Shown piece after piece: positions 1-8,412 of a stretch of DNA of 64,000 bases. The notes under the pieces are model-generated. The model saw only the letters and a program-made list of their open reading frames with translations. It did no database searches and was not told where the DNA came from. Source of the stretch: Kuafuiihalomonas sp050331295. Its GTDB lineage: Bacteria > Myxococcota > Kuafuiibacteriia > Kuafuiibacteriales > Kuafuiibacteriaceae. Within the stretch, counting starts at the first letter, position 1. Each line of letters begins with the position of its first letter. The position numbers and the translations under genes are program-made. Location of the stretch: the NCBI GenBank assembly GCA_050331295.1, contig JBHJGZ010000008.1:62001-126000 (forward strand), written 5' to 3'.

Positions 1-1
1 G

Positions 2-1285
2 ATCGTCGATGAAGAACACCGCTTTGGCGTCGCGCACAAGGAGAAACTCAAGAAGTATCGGGCGAGCGTCCACGTGCTCGCGATGTCGGCCACCCCGATT
101 CCCAGGACCCTCCACATGGGATTCATGGGAGTGCGCGACATGTCATTGATCGCAACTCCTCCCGAAGATCGGTTGGCGGTGAAGACCGAGGTTCATCGCT
201 TTTCAGAAGAAGTGATCCAAGAGGCGATCCGGCGGGAGATCCGTCGTGGCGGTCAGTGTTTCGTCGTTCACAACCGCGTCTCCAGCATCACCGCTCTGGC
301 AAGTCTTTTGGAAAGACTCGTGCCGGAGGCTCGAGTGGTCATCGGTCACGGGCAGATGGAGGAAGGTCGACTCGAAAAGGTAATGGTGGATTTCATGAAC
401 AAGGAGTACAACGTGCTTCTTTCCACCACGATCGTCGAGTCCGGTATTGATATCGCCAACGCGAATACCATCATCGTCAATCGGGCAGACATGATGGGTC
501 TCGCGCAGCTGTATCAATTGAAGGGAAGAGTTGGACGCGGAAACCGTCGCGGCTATGCCTACTTCATCATTCCGGCCGGCAATCTGAGCAAGCAGGCACG
601 AAAGCGGATAGCGGTTCTTCAGCGCTTCACGGAGCTCGGGGCAGGTTTCAAGGTCGCATCATCGGACCTCGAGATCCGCGGTGCTGGCAACATCATCGGT
701 AAGCAGCAGTCCGGAACCATCAACCAGGTGGGCTTCGACATGTATCAGGCTCTCCTCAAGGAGGCCATCGAGGAGCTCAAGGGTTCGCATCGAACCAGCT
801 ATAAAGAGCCGGAGATTCAGCTGCCCATCCCGGCGTTGATCCCGGATGCGTATCTTCCCGACGCCGGGGAGCGGCTGTCCTACTATCAGAGATTGAATCG
901 AGCCGAGTCCGACGAGGAGACGTTCGATGTACTCCAAGAGCTCACGGATATGTTCGGAAACCCACCCGCGGAGGTGGAGAGCTTGATTCAAGTGATGTTG
1001 TTGAAGCAAAGGCTGAGCCGGGTGGGCGCGCTGGGTCTGGACTACGGGGCGACGACCAAGACCATGCCCGCGCGCATCGTGCTGCGCTTCGATGATGAAG
1101 AGCCCATGGTCTCACCGGACCAGCTCGTACGTTTCGTACAAGCCGCTCCGGACCGCCGCAAGATGACGCCGGAGGGCAAGTTGGTTGTCCATCTCGAACC
1201 ATTCGAAGAGATAGTGGACGTCTTGCAGCAATCGAAGGACCGGCTCGATGAGCTGATCCGTCTTCGGCTGCGCGCAGCGGGATAG
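2..1285 (+). CDS. mfd: Transcription-repair coupling factor Mfd, C-terminal part (cut by window edge)
   Basis: Mfd is an ATP-driven translocase that pushes stalled RNA polymerase off damaged DNA and recruits UvrA. The reading frame is open from the left edge, so only about 427 C-terminal residues are present. It opens with the Walker B/motif II sequence DEEHRFG, followed by motif III SATPIPRT. Around residues 170-185 lies the motif VI region QLKGRVGRG. This is the RecG/Mfd-type SF2 translocase core. The last ~150 residues, after the PEIQLP segment, match the regulatory TRCF domain in position and character (PDAYLPD, RLSYYQRL). RecG would lack this tail, so Mfd is preferred. The gene converges on the pseudopilin operon with one base between the stop codons and no visible terminator. 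Confidence 0.95.
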   Translation: MVDEEHRFGVAHKEKLKKYRASVHVLAMSATPIPRTLHMGFMGVRDMSLIATPPEDRLAVKTEVHRFSEEVIQEAIRREIRRGGQCFVVHNRVSSITALASLLERLVPEARVVIGHGQMEEGRLEKVMVDFMNKEYNVLLSTTIVESGIDIANANTIIVNRADMMGLAQLYQLKGRVGRGNRRGYAYFIIPAGNLSKQARKRIAVLQRFTELGAGFKVASSDLEIRGAGNIIGKQQSGTINQVGFDMYQALLKEAIEELKGSHRTSYKEPEIQLPIPALIPDAYLPDAGERLSYYQRLNRAESDEETFDVLQELTDMFGNPPAEVESLIQVMLLKQRLSRVGALGLDYGATTKTMPARIVLRFDDEEPMVSPDQLVRFVQAAPDRRKMTPEGKLVVHLEPFEEIVDVLQQSKDRLDELIRLRLRAAG

Positions 1286-1286
1286 A

Positions 1287-1841
1287 TCAGTCGTAGCCGA
1301 TGGGCTCGATACGAGCCTGGCCCGTGTAAGAGACCTGTACCAGACGGCGTTGTCGGGTGACGTCATCCCGAAGGATGATGCGTACTTCGACCGGATTGGT
1401 GAGGGTACCATTGTTGCGGAATCGAACCTGCCCTCCGGCTGGAGGGGACTCGACGAGCGGACCCACCGCCACTTCTTCGATTTGAACCTGATTTCCGCCC
1501 GATGTGCCGATGATGGGACTCGTGTTTGTATCCCATTGAAAGGAGCGGGTGACGGTCACCGGATCACTGTTGTCGATGTCGACGAAGAGGTCGAAGTTCG
1601 TGGCGTCATTGAAGCGAAGGCCAGCTTGCACAATCTGCCCTGCAGCGATGGTCCGGCCGGAGGCGGCTTCGCTTCGAGCCAGTTGGAAAGCTTGGGTCAA
1701 CTCGCGTGCCCGCGCACTGATACGCTGTCGCTCTCGGCTCGTCACATAGTTGGGGATCGCGATGGCCGCGACGATCCCCACGATCGCGACCACGATCAGC
1801 ATCTCGACGAGGGTGAAGCCGCGTCGGTGCTTCGTCCTCAT
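1287..1841 (-). CDS. Type IV minor pseudopilin, FimT/GspH family
   Basis: This 184-residue protein begins with a short basic leader ending in glycine, then the prepilin signature G-FTLVEMLIVVAIVGIV. It would be cut by the prepilin peptidase PilD before Phe and methylated there, with Glu at mature position 5. The hydrophobic N-helix is followed by a serine/threonine-rich globular domain of GspH/FimT size. It is the last gene of a four-gene leftward operon and overlaps pilX by four bases. FimT-type proteins belong to the minor-pilin complex that primes pilus assembly. Which pilus system it serves cannot be told from sequence alone, since no pilA or assembly ATPase is present here. Confidence 0.88.
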   Translation of the reverse strand: MRTKHRRGFTLVEMLIVVAIVGIVAAIAIPNYVTSRERQRISARARELTQAFQLARSEAASGRTIAAGQIVQAGLRFNDATNFDLFVDIDNSDPVTVTRSFQWDTNTSPIIGTSGGNQVQIEEVAVGPLVESPPAGGQVRFRNNGTLTNPVEVRIILRDDVTRQRRLVQVSYTGQARIEPIGYD

Positions 1842-2353
1842 CGGACCTTGCTTCCTGGTCGGAACTGGTCCGCTTGTCCGGCTTGCTGTTCCTGGATGAT
1901 CTTTTCCACCTGCATTCGGTTCGACGCTTGAGTGCCGACGAAGGTCCGGGCCTCGACGTCGATGTCGTAGACCGCTGCCCGGAACAGCCGCTGTGAATAG
2001 TCGCTCACCGCTTTGGTTCGAATGAAGGTAATGGTGGCATCGTAGTCTCCGTCCAAAAGCGCGGTGACCGAGCTGTTCAACATCGCCCCCGGCGTCCCCG
2101 GATCGCCCAATTGGAGCTTTGGGTTCGCGATGTCGACCTGAGTCAGGGTGGGACCGAGGGAACTGGAGGACAGGACCTCGAACAGACCGGCTTCGGCCAT
2201 GGTGCTGGCCCGTTGGCGCCGGACTTGCTGCCCGATGAGCACTTGGTCGACCGAAACGACATCGAGCATCGTGGCCACGGTGACGGAGAGGAGTCCAACC
2301 AGCAGCACGACGATCAAGAGCGCAAAGCCTTTTTGTGAGCGTTCAGTCTTCAT
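1838..2353 (-). CDS. PilX-like minor pilin assembly protein
   Basis: This 171-residue protein starts with a basic stretch, then K-GFALLIVVLLVGLLSV, a prepilin-like N-terminus in which Glu5 is missing. That is characteristic of PilX/GspK-type proteins. It is followed by a helical region containing AEAG, which matches the PilX N-terminal pattern of multiple small residues and a conserved Ala-Gly pair. It overlaps pilW by one base upstream and fimT by four bases downstream, so the genes are translationally coupled. The likely role is in the minor-pilin complex that initiates type IV pilus polymerisation and presents PilY1. The family assignment rests on the leader pattern and gene order, since the globular part is not distinctive. 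Confidence 0.8.
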   Translation of the reverse strand: MKTERSQKGFALLIVVLLVGLLSVTVATMLDVVSVDQVLIGQQVRRQRASTMAEAGLFEVLSSSSLGPTLTQVDIANPKLQLGDPGTPGAMLNSSVTALLDGDYDATITFIRTKAVSDYSQRLFRAAVYDIDVEARTFVGTQASNRMQVEKIIQEQQAGQADQFRPGSKVR

Positions 2354-3462
2354 TAGATCCTCCCTGAGTTCCGCACATCCACGCTGGTGCGGTACACTTC
2401 ACGTTCAATGCGGTCGCGTCCGGCCGGCGGGAACGTGGTTCCATTCAAGCCGGAAACCGCCGGCGGCTGGACGGCATTGGCCGGGACTCGGCTGCGCATG
2501 ACCATTTCGATGTCCACCCGCAGCCGGTCCGCCCCTGGAATGCCGCCCGGAGGCGCTTGAGTCCATGTGGAGGTACCCGGCGTGAACCCCCAAACTTCCA
2601 CGAACAAGGCTTCCACATTCTCGGCCAACGCCACGCCGCACGTGGTCCGAAGCGCACAGTCGGCGGTGTTCGTCGGGTTGTCGGGATCGAACACCACCCG
2701 GCGGAGTTGACCTCGATTGGACCCGCTCCCTTGGTCGGCGACGAAGTACACGATGGTCTTGAACGCCGAAAACAGGGCCCCCAGCGTGTAGTCCACGTTT
2801 TCGGCGCCCGGGTAGCTCACGTAATGGTAGCCGTTTCCATCCGCGGGCCCTGTCCCAGCTGGCTCGTTCCAGGTAAAGGTCGTGCAACCGGCGACGCACT
2901 CGCAGGCAGGGGAGGCGGAGGGACTGTCGAGCCGAACCGAACGGGACGCGAGATACAGCTCGTCCCGCAGAACCACCAGATCGCCAGCATCGAGGTTCAA
3001 GTTGGGATTGTCGCAGATCCGAAGGGAGCCGTTGCCGCCGAGGTTCACGAAGTCGACGATGCTCGACTGTTCACCCTCGGCCAGTCGGATCCCGAGGTCG
3101 TCGGAGTTGACCACGTAGGATCCGGTGCTCGGATAACCTTGCTCCAAGGTGATGGTGTTGAGGCCGGCCTGGTTGAACGCAATCCCGCCAATCGCAAAGG
3201 GACCCGTCAGGAGTCCTCCAAAGTTGTTGAAGCTGTCCAGCCCGGTGCCGAGACCTGCGAGTTGAAGGTCGGAAGCGATGAGATCCAGACTGGCTCGACC
3301 GCTTTGAAGCAGCGAAAGGCGTTCGTTGGTCGCACCCATCAAGCGGGTTTCATGGCGCACGAAAGCCACCGCCGCGGTGGTCAGGATCGCCCCGATAGTG
3401 ACGCCGATCAGCAGTTCCACGAGCGTCAATCCGCGCCGAGAAGAAGGGCCGAAATCCATCAT
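2353..3462 (-). CDS. PilW-like minor pilin assembly protein
   Basis: This 369-residue protein has a prepilin leader: basic residues, then RRG-LTLVELLIGVTIGAIL. The helix is followed by the PilW-type sequence SLLQSGRASLDLIASDLQLAG, here described rather than fully quoted beyond its key RASLDLI core, typical of PilW N-terminal regions. A large beta-rich domain follows with several cysteine pairs (CECVAGC near residue 185, and CALRTTC), probably forming disulfides outside the cell. It lies between pilV and pilX with a 19-base gap upstream, consistent with one transcript. PilW is expected to join PilV, PilX and FimT in the tip or initiation complex. Confidence 0.85.
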   Translation of the reverse strand: MMDFGPSSRRGLTLVELLIGVTIGAILTTAAVAFVRHETRLMGATNERLSLLQSGRASLDLIASDLQLAGLGTGLDSFNNFGGLLTGPFAIGGIAFNQAGLNTITLEQGYPSTGSYVVNSDDLGIRLAEGEQSSIVDFVNLGGNGSLRICDNPNLNLDAGDLVVLRDELYLASRSVRLDSPSASPACECVAGCTTFTWNEPAGTGPADGNGYHYVSYPGAENVDYTLGALFSAFKTIVYFVADQGSGSNRGQLRRVVFDPDNPTNTADCALRTTCGVALAENVEALFVEVWGFTPGTSTWTQAPPGGIPGADRLRVDIEMVMRSRVPANAVQPPAVSGLNGTTFPPAGRDRIEREVYRTSVDVRNSGRI

Positions 3463-3481
3463 GCCGTTTCCCCCTTCGTCC

Positions 3482-4048
3482 TCACAAAGACCAGTTCAGA
3501 ACCCGGGTCTCCTGGACCTGTCGGACCCGTCCAGGAGCCAGGGGGTCTCGCCAGCAGGCCGAGACCGTCAAGACCGCTGCATCCGTGGCTGGAATGGAGG
3601 GGTCGTTGTGGGACGCGAGGGTCACGTCGACCCGAAACCGCTCGTTTCCGTTGTTGTTGGGGTTCGAGTCCATGAACAGGTTTCCGAAGCCTCCCGTGGG
3701 GCCCGGAGGAGGAGGAACCGGACTCGCGGCTCCGGTGAAGTAGCGGGAACACACGCCGAGGTCCGCCGTGAAGCCGTCACCGTTCGGCGTCTTGCATCCG
3801 GGTGTTCCGCCCAGGTTGGTACAGCCGAGTGGGATGACGAGGCCGTTCTGTTGATACTGTCCGATCTGAATGTCGTCGGCGATGGCCCTGGCCAGCGATT
3901 GGGCCTCCATGGCATCTGCGCTGTTGTCCACGCCCCGAATCGAGGTGAGGTGGGCGTTGGTCAGGGCAGCCAGGCCGATCCCCAACACGGCGGTCGCCAC
4001 GAGGGCCTCAACTAGCGAAAACCCGGCCTTAGAACGCGTCGGATCCAC
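3482..4048 (-). CDS. PilV-like minor pilin
   Basis: I choose a GTG start that gives an eight-residue leader, VDPTRSKA then G-FSLVEALVATAVLGIG, a textbook prepilin cleavage site with Glu5. The frame remains open further upstream to positions 4159 and 4225, but those starts would put a 50-70 residue proline/arginine-rich stretch before the leader, which is unlikely. No strong ribosome site precedes any of the candidates. The 188-residue product matches PilV in size. It contains cysteines (CTNLGGTPGC, CSRYF, CWRD) likely to be oxidised. It is the first gene of the leftward pseudopilin operon, and its promoter should lie in the gap before the divergent outer-membrane gene. Confidence 0.8.
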   Translation of the reverse strand: MDPTRSKAGFSLVEALVATAVLGIGLAALTNAHLTSIRGVDNSADAMEAQSLARAIADDIQIGQYQQNGLVIPLGCTNLGGTPGCKTPNGDGFTADLGVCSRYFTGAASPVPPPPGPTGGFGNLFMDSNPNNNGNERFRVDVTLASHNDPSIPATDAAVLTVSACWRDPLAPGRVRQVQETRVLNWSL

Positions 4049-4236
4049 GGCGCCCGATTGTGCAGGGTTCGGGCCACCGACACCAGCTGGACTTCCCCCT
4101 GAAAGGCCGCATGTTTTGGAGCCGGACCTGCAAGTCCTCGTTCGGCGAGGTTGGTCCATGGTCGGCTCTGGCTTCGACTCTTGCGTCGGTCGATCGACCT
4201 TTACCCCGGTGCCGCAACCCGCCATGCCTCTCGGCC

Positions 4237-4803
4237 ATGAAGATCGCGGCGGCTCTCCTGGCCGTGTGTGCGTGGTCCGCGCCCTCGATGGCCCGGGCTG
4301 GGTTGTCGTTGGGCGTCGATGCGGGCCCGAACTTCGTCACCACCGATATCGACGGCCTCGAAGCGGTCGGGATCGAGGACGTCGGGATTGCGGTGGCTGG
4401 CCGAATCGGTTTCGCGTTCGACCTTGGGCCGGTGGTCGTGATTCCGGAGGCCCGTTTGGCCTTCGAAGACGCCGGGACGCCGGATGCGTTCAGGGGGATG
4501 GGCGGCCTGCGCATCCGCCTCGGAACCGTGTTCACGCCCGTGGTCTTTGGATATGCGGGCGGCTTGGTCGGCGACATCGAAGGCTTCACGTGGGACGTGG
4601 GCGGCGGCTTCGACTTCCTCGTGAGCCCGAGTTTTGCGTTGGGATTGTACGCTTCCTACAACCGGGCCGAGAACCCGCCCGAATTTGTGAACGATGCCTC
4701 GTTTCTCGACGACCTGATGGAGCTGCCGGTGCTGCCGGGGTTGCCCGAGCGGTGGGAGTGGATTCAGGTCGGTCTGAGCGCCAGCTTCGATGTCGGAATC
4801 TGA
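4237..4803 (+). CDS. Putative outer-membrane beta-barrel protein
   Basis: The 188-residue product has a clean Sec signal: MKIAAALLAV, a hydrophobic core, and a cleavage site near AMARA/GLSLG (the residues read SMARA). The mature part alternates small and aromatic residues in short segments (LSLGVDAGPNF, FAFDLGPVVVIPEARLAF, VFTPVVFGYAGG, FALGLYASYN) and ends with WIQVGLSASFDVGI, as expected for a small outer-membrane beta-barrel of the OmpW/OmpA-barrel kind. No catalytic motif is visible. The start is fixed by the signal peptide. It is divergent from the pseudopilin operon and convergent with the large lipoprotein gene. Its function is unknown, and a link with pilus export is only positional. 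Confidence 0.7.
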   Translation: MKIAAALLAVCAWSAPSMARAGLSLGVDAGPNFVTTDIDGLEAVGIEDVGIAVAGRIGFAFDLGPVVVIPEARLAFEDAGTPDAFRGMGGLRIRLGTVFTPVVFGYAGGLVGDIEGFTWDVGGGFDFLVSPSFALGLYASYNRAENPPEFVNDASFLDDLMELPVLPGLPERWEWIQVGLSASFDVGI

Positions 4804-4831
4804 TCGGGCCGCTTCGTCTTCACGGCGTCGA

Positions 4832-7024
4832 TCATTGAGCGGAGACGCTGGCGGTCAGCCTGGAAGTCAGTCCACAGAATTCGATATCTGCGGCGATGTT
4901 GTAGGCCCCGGGTGTCAGGACAAAGGTCTGGTCGCTGGAGATGACGTCACTGTTTCCGCTCTCGGAGGTGATGGTGAAGGTGTCCGGAGTGCGACCCACT
5001 CCATCCGAAGTGAAGACCAGCCGATAGGAAAGGGTTCCGGCCGGCACGACATCCCCGCTCGTGACGCACGGGGCGCAATCGTCCGGGTCTCCGAAGTCGA
5101 AGGAGGCCACGATGGCGGAGCCTTGGACGAGTTCGCCGCGGACATGGCTGATATCGGTCAAGGCCGTGCAGTCAAAGACTGCATGGCATCGGAACAAGGT
5201 ATCCCGCGGGGCTTGTCCGTTCATGGAGGCCAAACTCGCGAGGTCGAGTTCGTACGGTCCGGGTCCGGTTCGGGCTGGGCATCCGACCTCATCCGGTCCG
5301 AGGATGTCGGGGGGCTCGAATCGAGCGAAACGCGAAAAGCCGCCGTCGGGGCTCGGGGTCAGGAGGATGGTACGAGGGAGCTGCCGGAGGGTGCAGCGGT
5401 TTGATGCGGTAGAGCCTACCGCCACACAGGCGCCGATGGCGGCTCCGCTGTTCGCATCCACCACGTCGACGGAGCCATAGGCCCCGAGAACGGTGGTCTC
5501 CAGGTCGCCGTTGTCTTCGGCGGGCGGCGTCTGCACGTCCTCCTGAACTCCACAGCTCTTGACGCCGTCGATCACCACGACGCCGGTCGTCCGGTCACAA
5601 TCTCCGGTGAAGATGGCGTCGGCCGGCGATGACAAGGTCACCTGTGTTCCGAGCTCGTAGGTCAACGGGAAGGCCACCGTCACGCCGCCGTCTAGGCACG
5701 TGGGAGGCCCGGCCTCAGTCGCAAGGCACTCCACCGTCCCCGTCCCATCGGGATTCGGAGCAATCGTAAAGTCAGCATTCGCCTCAGAAACAACGAGCGA
5801 CCCCGAGGCAACAGCCGCCGTGACGAAATCAAGGTCGCAAAACGCTGTTTCGTTTTGATTTCCTCGAAAGATGCGAACTTGATTATCTTCTAAGAGAACA
5901 CACGAGCCACTAGCATTTTCGACTGTTGCTCGTGATTGCACATCAGTACTCTCTATTGTGATATCAAAATAATCGATATCTTGCCCCACTTCGAAGACAC
6001 CCCTCGTTTCACCGAGATCAAGTTGCAACGAGCTACTTGGGTTGGTTCCAATATTCAACGATTCGAAAGTAGTACCGTCGATGAGAACCTCTGCACGCCA
6101 AAAGAAGCTTTCAAAAATAAACTCACATGACCCAGAAGAAGCACTCACTTGGACCGGAAACGTCTCGTCTACTACGCTTACTAGCGCTTCTTGCGGCGCA
6201 CAATTCACTTCCTTCAACTGAGTTTCCGTGAAGACATCGAGTTCAAATACCGCCTCTTCATCATTGATGATAGCCTGACAAGATTGACCCCCGAATACGC
6301 AAGTCGTCTCCGACGAATTTGAAGGTATGACAGAGCCTTGTCCGATGATATATATATCGAGTATTGATATAGGAGTGCTCCGAAGCCTGATTCTGCAGGG
6401 AATATAAACCGCGCCATCACTCAGATTAAAAACCTCGTCCTCGTCGAAGACAATTCTCCCAGCTTCCTCTGGAGCCCCTAGGTTGAAGAATGCGGCAAAA
6501 GTCTCCGAATCACGCCTCAATGACGCCGAAATTAGGTCGAGTTCGGAGCCGGGGCCGGTATACACGTTGGCGACCAGTGGATGGAGATAAACCTCATCGG
6601 GTTCTCTGAGGCTTCGGCCACCCACAGAATCAGACTGAATCTCAATTCGGTCAAATACCTCGTCTACTCTCTCAGAGTCGCTCTTTGCTCTCAGAAGGGA
6701 ACAGCCTAGATCGAAGGAGACGGAGTTTGCTGCGGTGCTTATTTTAAAAATGTTATATGGGCCTTGATTGCTGATCGATGACTCCCCGGCAGTGAGCTCC
6801 GATGTTGCAATATAGTATGGTGAATCCGTCTCAAGTGTGGACTCGATAGGACCATCCGCATCCAAATTGATTAAGGATATATCAGATTCAAAACTGGAGT
6901 CCTCTACCGCGATCTCGGGCACGAGAAAGATATCAGCTCGCTCTTGCGATTCGCAGCCAATGAAGAGAATTGATAACAACATCCTCATAGTGGCTGCTTG
7001 AATTAAGTGAATGTTTAATGGCAT
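4832..7024 (-). CDS. Large putative lipoprotein with cysteine-rich repeat modules, compositionally split
   Basis: The product is about 730 residues and probably a lipoprotein: SILFIGC near residue 24 resembles a lipobox. The start is uncertain. ATG codons at 7024, 6988 and 6982 are all usable, and none has a strong ribosome site. Two cysteine-bearing modules resemble each other: one around GSVIPSN...CVFGGQSC and another around GTVECL...CLDGG...GTQVTL...GDC. The second resembles the divergent InlB-type repeat found in surface proteins. The 3' third (4.83-5.76 kb) is GC-rich like its neighbours. The 5' two thirds are AT-rich: hand counts give about 42% and 48% G+C for 6301-6360 and 6361-6420. 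It ends the kinase-led operon. The probable location is the outer surface. Its function is unknown. Confidence 0.65.
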   Translation of the reverse strand: MPLNIHLIQAATMRMLLSILFIGCESQERADIFLVPEIAVEDSSFESDISLINLDADGPIESTLETDSPYYIATSELTAGESSISNQGPYNIFKISTAANSVSFDLGCSLLRAKSDSERVDEVFDRIEIQSDSVGGRSLREPDEVYLHPLVANVYTGPGSELDLISASLRRDSETFAAFFNLGAPEEAGRIVFDEDEVFNLSDGAVYIPCRIRLRSTPISILDIYIIGQGSVIPSNSSETTCVFGGQSCQAIINDEEAVFELDVFTETQLKEVNCAPQEALVSVVDETFPVQVSASSGSCEFIFESFFWRAEVLIDGTTFESLNIGTNPSSSLQLDLGETRGVFEVGQDIDYFDITIESTDVQSRATVENASGSCVLLEDNQVRIFRGNQNETAFCDLDFVTAAVASGSLVVSEANADFTIAPNPDGTGTVECLATEAGPPTCLDGGVTVAFPLTYELGTQVTLSSPADAIFTGDCDRTTGVVVIDGVKSCGVQEDVQTPPAEDNGDLETTVLGAYGSVDVVDANSGAAIGACVAVGSTASNRCTLRQLPRTILLTPSPDGGFSRFARFEPPDILGPDEVGCPARTGPGPYELDLASLASMNGQAPRDTLFRCHAVFDCTALTDISHVRGELVQGSAIVASFDFGDPDDCAPCVTSGDVVPAGTLSYRLVFTSDGVGRTPDTFTITSESGNSDVISSDQTFVLTPGAYNIAADIEFCGLTSRLTASVSAQ

Positions 7025-7434
7025 ACCTGTTTTACGTTCGACCATGTAGAATAAGTCCATGATTTACCTAGATTCAATTCAAAGTATGAATGGGCGCTAC
7101 CGATCGAATCTCCGCTGAAACAGAAGTCGGACAAGGTGCCGGAGCAGCAAAGCTTGTCTGGAGCGCATCTCAGGATTGAGACCTCGCTTGCTAGAAATAT
7201 TCTATTTTCGATGATATTAGTGTTTGCGACGAAACAGGGGGCGTCTGCATCGGAGAAGGTGATCGCCCGGTCTTGGTCGGGGCCGATGATGATCAAGGTT
7301 GCCGGGAACTGGATTTCTTCCGGGAAGGTGAGTTCGATCCGTTCGCCCGGACCGCATGAGACGAGCGCAGCCATCAATAAACCGCCGCAGAAACGCCGGC
7401 GGCGAGGCCTCCAGCGCCCAGTCCGAATAGCCAT
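7015..7434 (-). CDS. Small putative lipoprotein of unknown function
   Basis: The start chosen gives MAIRTGRWRPRRRR, then a hydrophobic stretch FCGGLLMAALVSC. This is a positively charged n-region, an h-region and the lipobox LVSC, so the mature protein would begin at Cys and be lipidated. ATG 7443, three codons upstream, is an alternative. The mature ~110 residues contain several cysteines (RCAPDKLCC, FCFSG), suggesting disulfides. No family is recognised. The gene overlaps the upstream PEGA-type gene by about 60 bases and the downstream lipoprotein gene by about 10. Its second half lies in the AT-rich patch while its first half is GC-rich, so the composition break falls inside the gene. Confidence 0.6.
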   Translation of the reverse strand: MAIRTGRWRPRRRRFCGGLLMAALVSCGPGERIELTFPEEIQFPATLIIIGPDQDRAITFSDADAPCFVANTNIIENRIFLASEVSILRCAPDKLCCSGTLSDFCFSGDSIGSAHSYFELNLGKSWTYSTWSNVKQVCH

Positions 7435-8324
7435 GGAATCCATCCATCCAACCTTCGATCCAAGAGAAGTTCGCTGAGACCCAGGCCGAATCCAAACGCA
7501 CCTAGGGATAGGCCCGGGAGCCGCAGGTCTACGCTGGGGGGATTCGGGCATGCGTCTGGGGGAGGACCGCCCAAGGAAACGAGATCACAGGATGCATCCT
7601 GAAAGCCCGCCATGGCCAAGCCGATCCCGGTGCCGAGTGCGGCGGCGGCGGTGGACAGATTGGCGACCCGTGCTCCAGACCGGAGCCGCTTCGGGTCGAC
7701 GTTCAGGATCGCCACCTCACCCCGGCGCAACCGCACTTCCAGGTTCTCGGTCGCGTAACCGGGGGCTCGGAAACGAAACGCGTGGACGCCAGGCTCGAGG
7801 CCGACGACGCGAATCCGCTCGCCGATTTCCACGTCGCCCAAGGTGCGCTCGTCCACCTCGACCGTCGTGAGACTTCCGACGGTCTTCGCGGATGCGGCGG
7901 TGCTGCCGGGCCTGACACCCGATGCATGCGCTTCAGCCAGCAACGTTCTGACGCGGGATGAGAGGTTCGCGAGGTCGAAAGGATGGCGACCGAGAGTGGT
8001 CACCCGATCGATCAAGTGTCCATCCGGTCCAAAGATGCTGAGGAGGAGGCTCTCGGAACCGGTGTCCTCCGCCACCGTCACGCCTGCGCCAGCAGCCGGG
8101 ACTTCGCGGAACAAGCATGTCACCGGATCCAGGGCGTGCTCGCATGATGAAGCCTCTACCCACACGAATCCTTCATCCGGCAGGGCGTCGGCCAATCGAG
8201 CTGCCGCGAGGACCGCCCGTTCCGAGCGGTGGCCGTCCGGGGAGACTAACACCGTGCCGGCCACTTGCCCCGCCTGTCCCGCGTTCAGGCTCGACACGGC
8301 CAAGATCAAGAGTCCTTCCCACAC
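7374..8324 (-). CDS. PEGA-like domain protein with signal peptide and C-terminal hydrophobic segments
   Basis: A GTG start preceded by AGAGG gives a signal-like N-terminus (MWEGLLILAV, cut near NAGQA). The N-terminal half is probably a periplasmic domain handling quantities such as ATLG and DLANLSSRVRTLLAE. Residues about 165-220 show the PEGA pattern: TVEVDERTLGDVEIGERI followed by LEPGVHAFRFRAPGYATEN. PEGA domains are surface or cell-wall-associated beta folds. The C-terminus has three glycine/alanine-rich hydrophobic segments that could insert in a membrane. The gene sits directly after a Ser/Thr kinase gene in the same operon, and PEGA domains are often fused to or neighbours of such kinases, so a shared signalling role is plausible. 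Confidence 0.65.
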   Translation of the reverse strand: MWEGLLILAVSSLNAGQAGQVAGTVLVSPDGHRSERAVLAAARLADALPDEGFVWVEASSCEHALDPVTCLFREVPAAGAGVTVAEDTGSESLLLSIFGPDGHLIDRVTTLGRHPFDLANLSSRVRTLLAEAHASGVRPGSTAASAKTVGSLTTVEVDERTLGDVEIGERIRVVGLEPGVHAFRFRAPGYATENLEVRLRRGEVAILNVDPKRLRSGARVANLSTAAAALGTGIGLAMAGFQDASCDLVSLGGPPPDACPNPPSVDLRLPGLSLGAFGFGLGLSELLLDRRLDGWIPWLFGLGAGGLAAGVSAAVY

Positions 8325-8412
8325 CCTCTGCGGCTCCTAGCGTACCGGCCGTCGATTTGAAAGCCGACCTGCGGGGACGGGGAGCCTACCCGCAAAGCTG
8401 AAAGCTCTTGGG

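Noticed and set aside
6346..6356. TATATATA run as a promoter
   Set aside because: It lies within an open coding frame in a generally AT-rich patch, with no -35-like partner.
7015..7024. The two lipoprotein genes as one frameshifted gene
   Set aside because: The downstream protein has its own hydrophobic start and lipobox-like Cys, so two genes are more likely. A sequencing error cannot be fully excluded.
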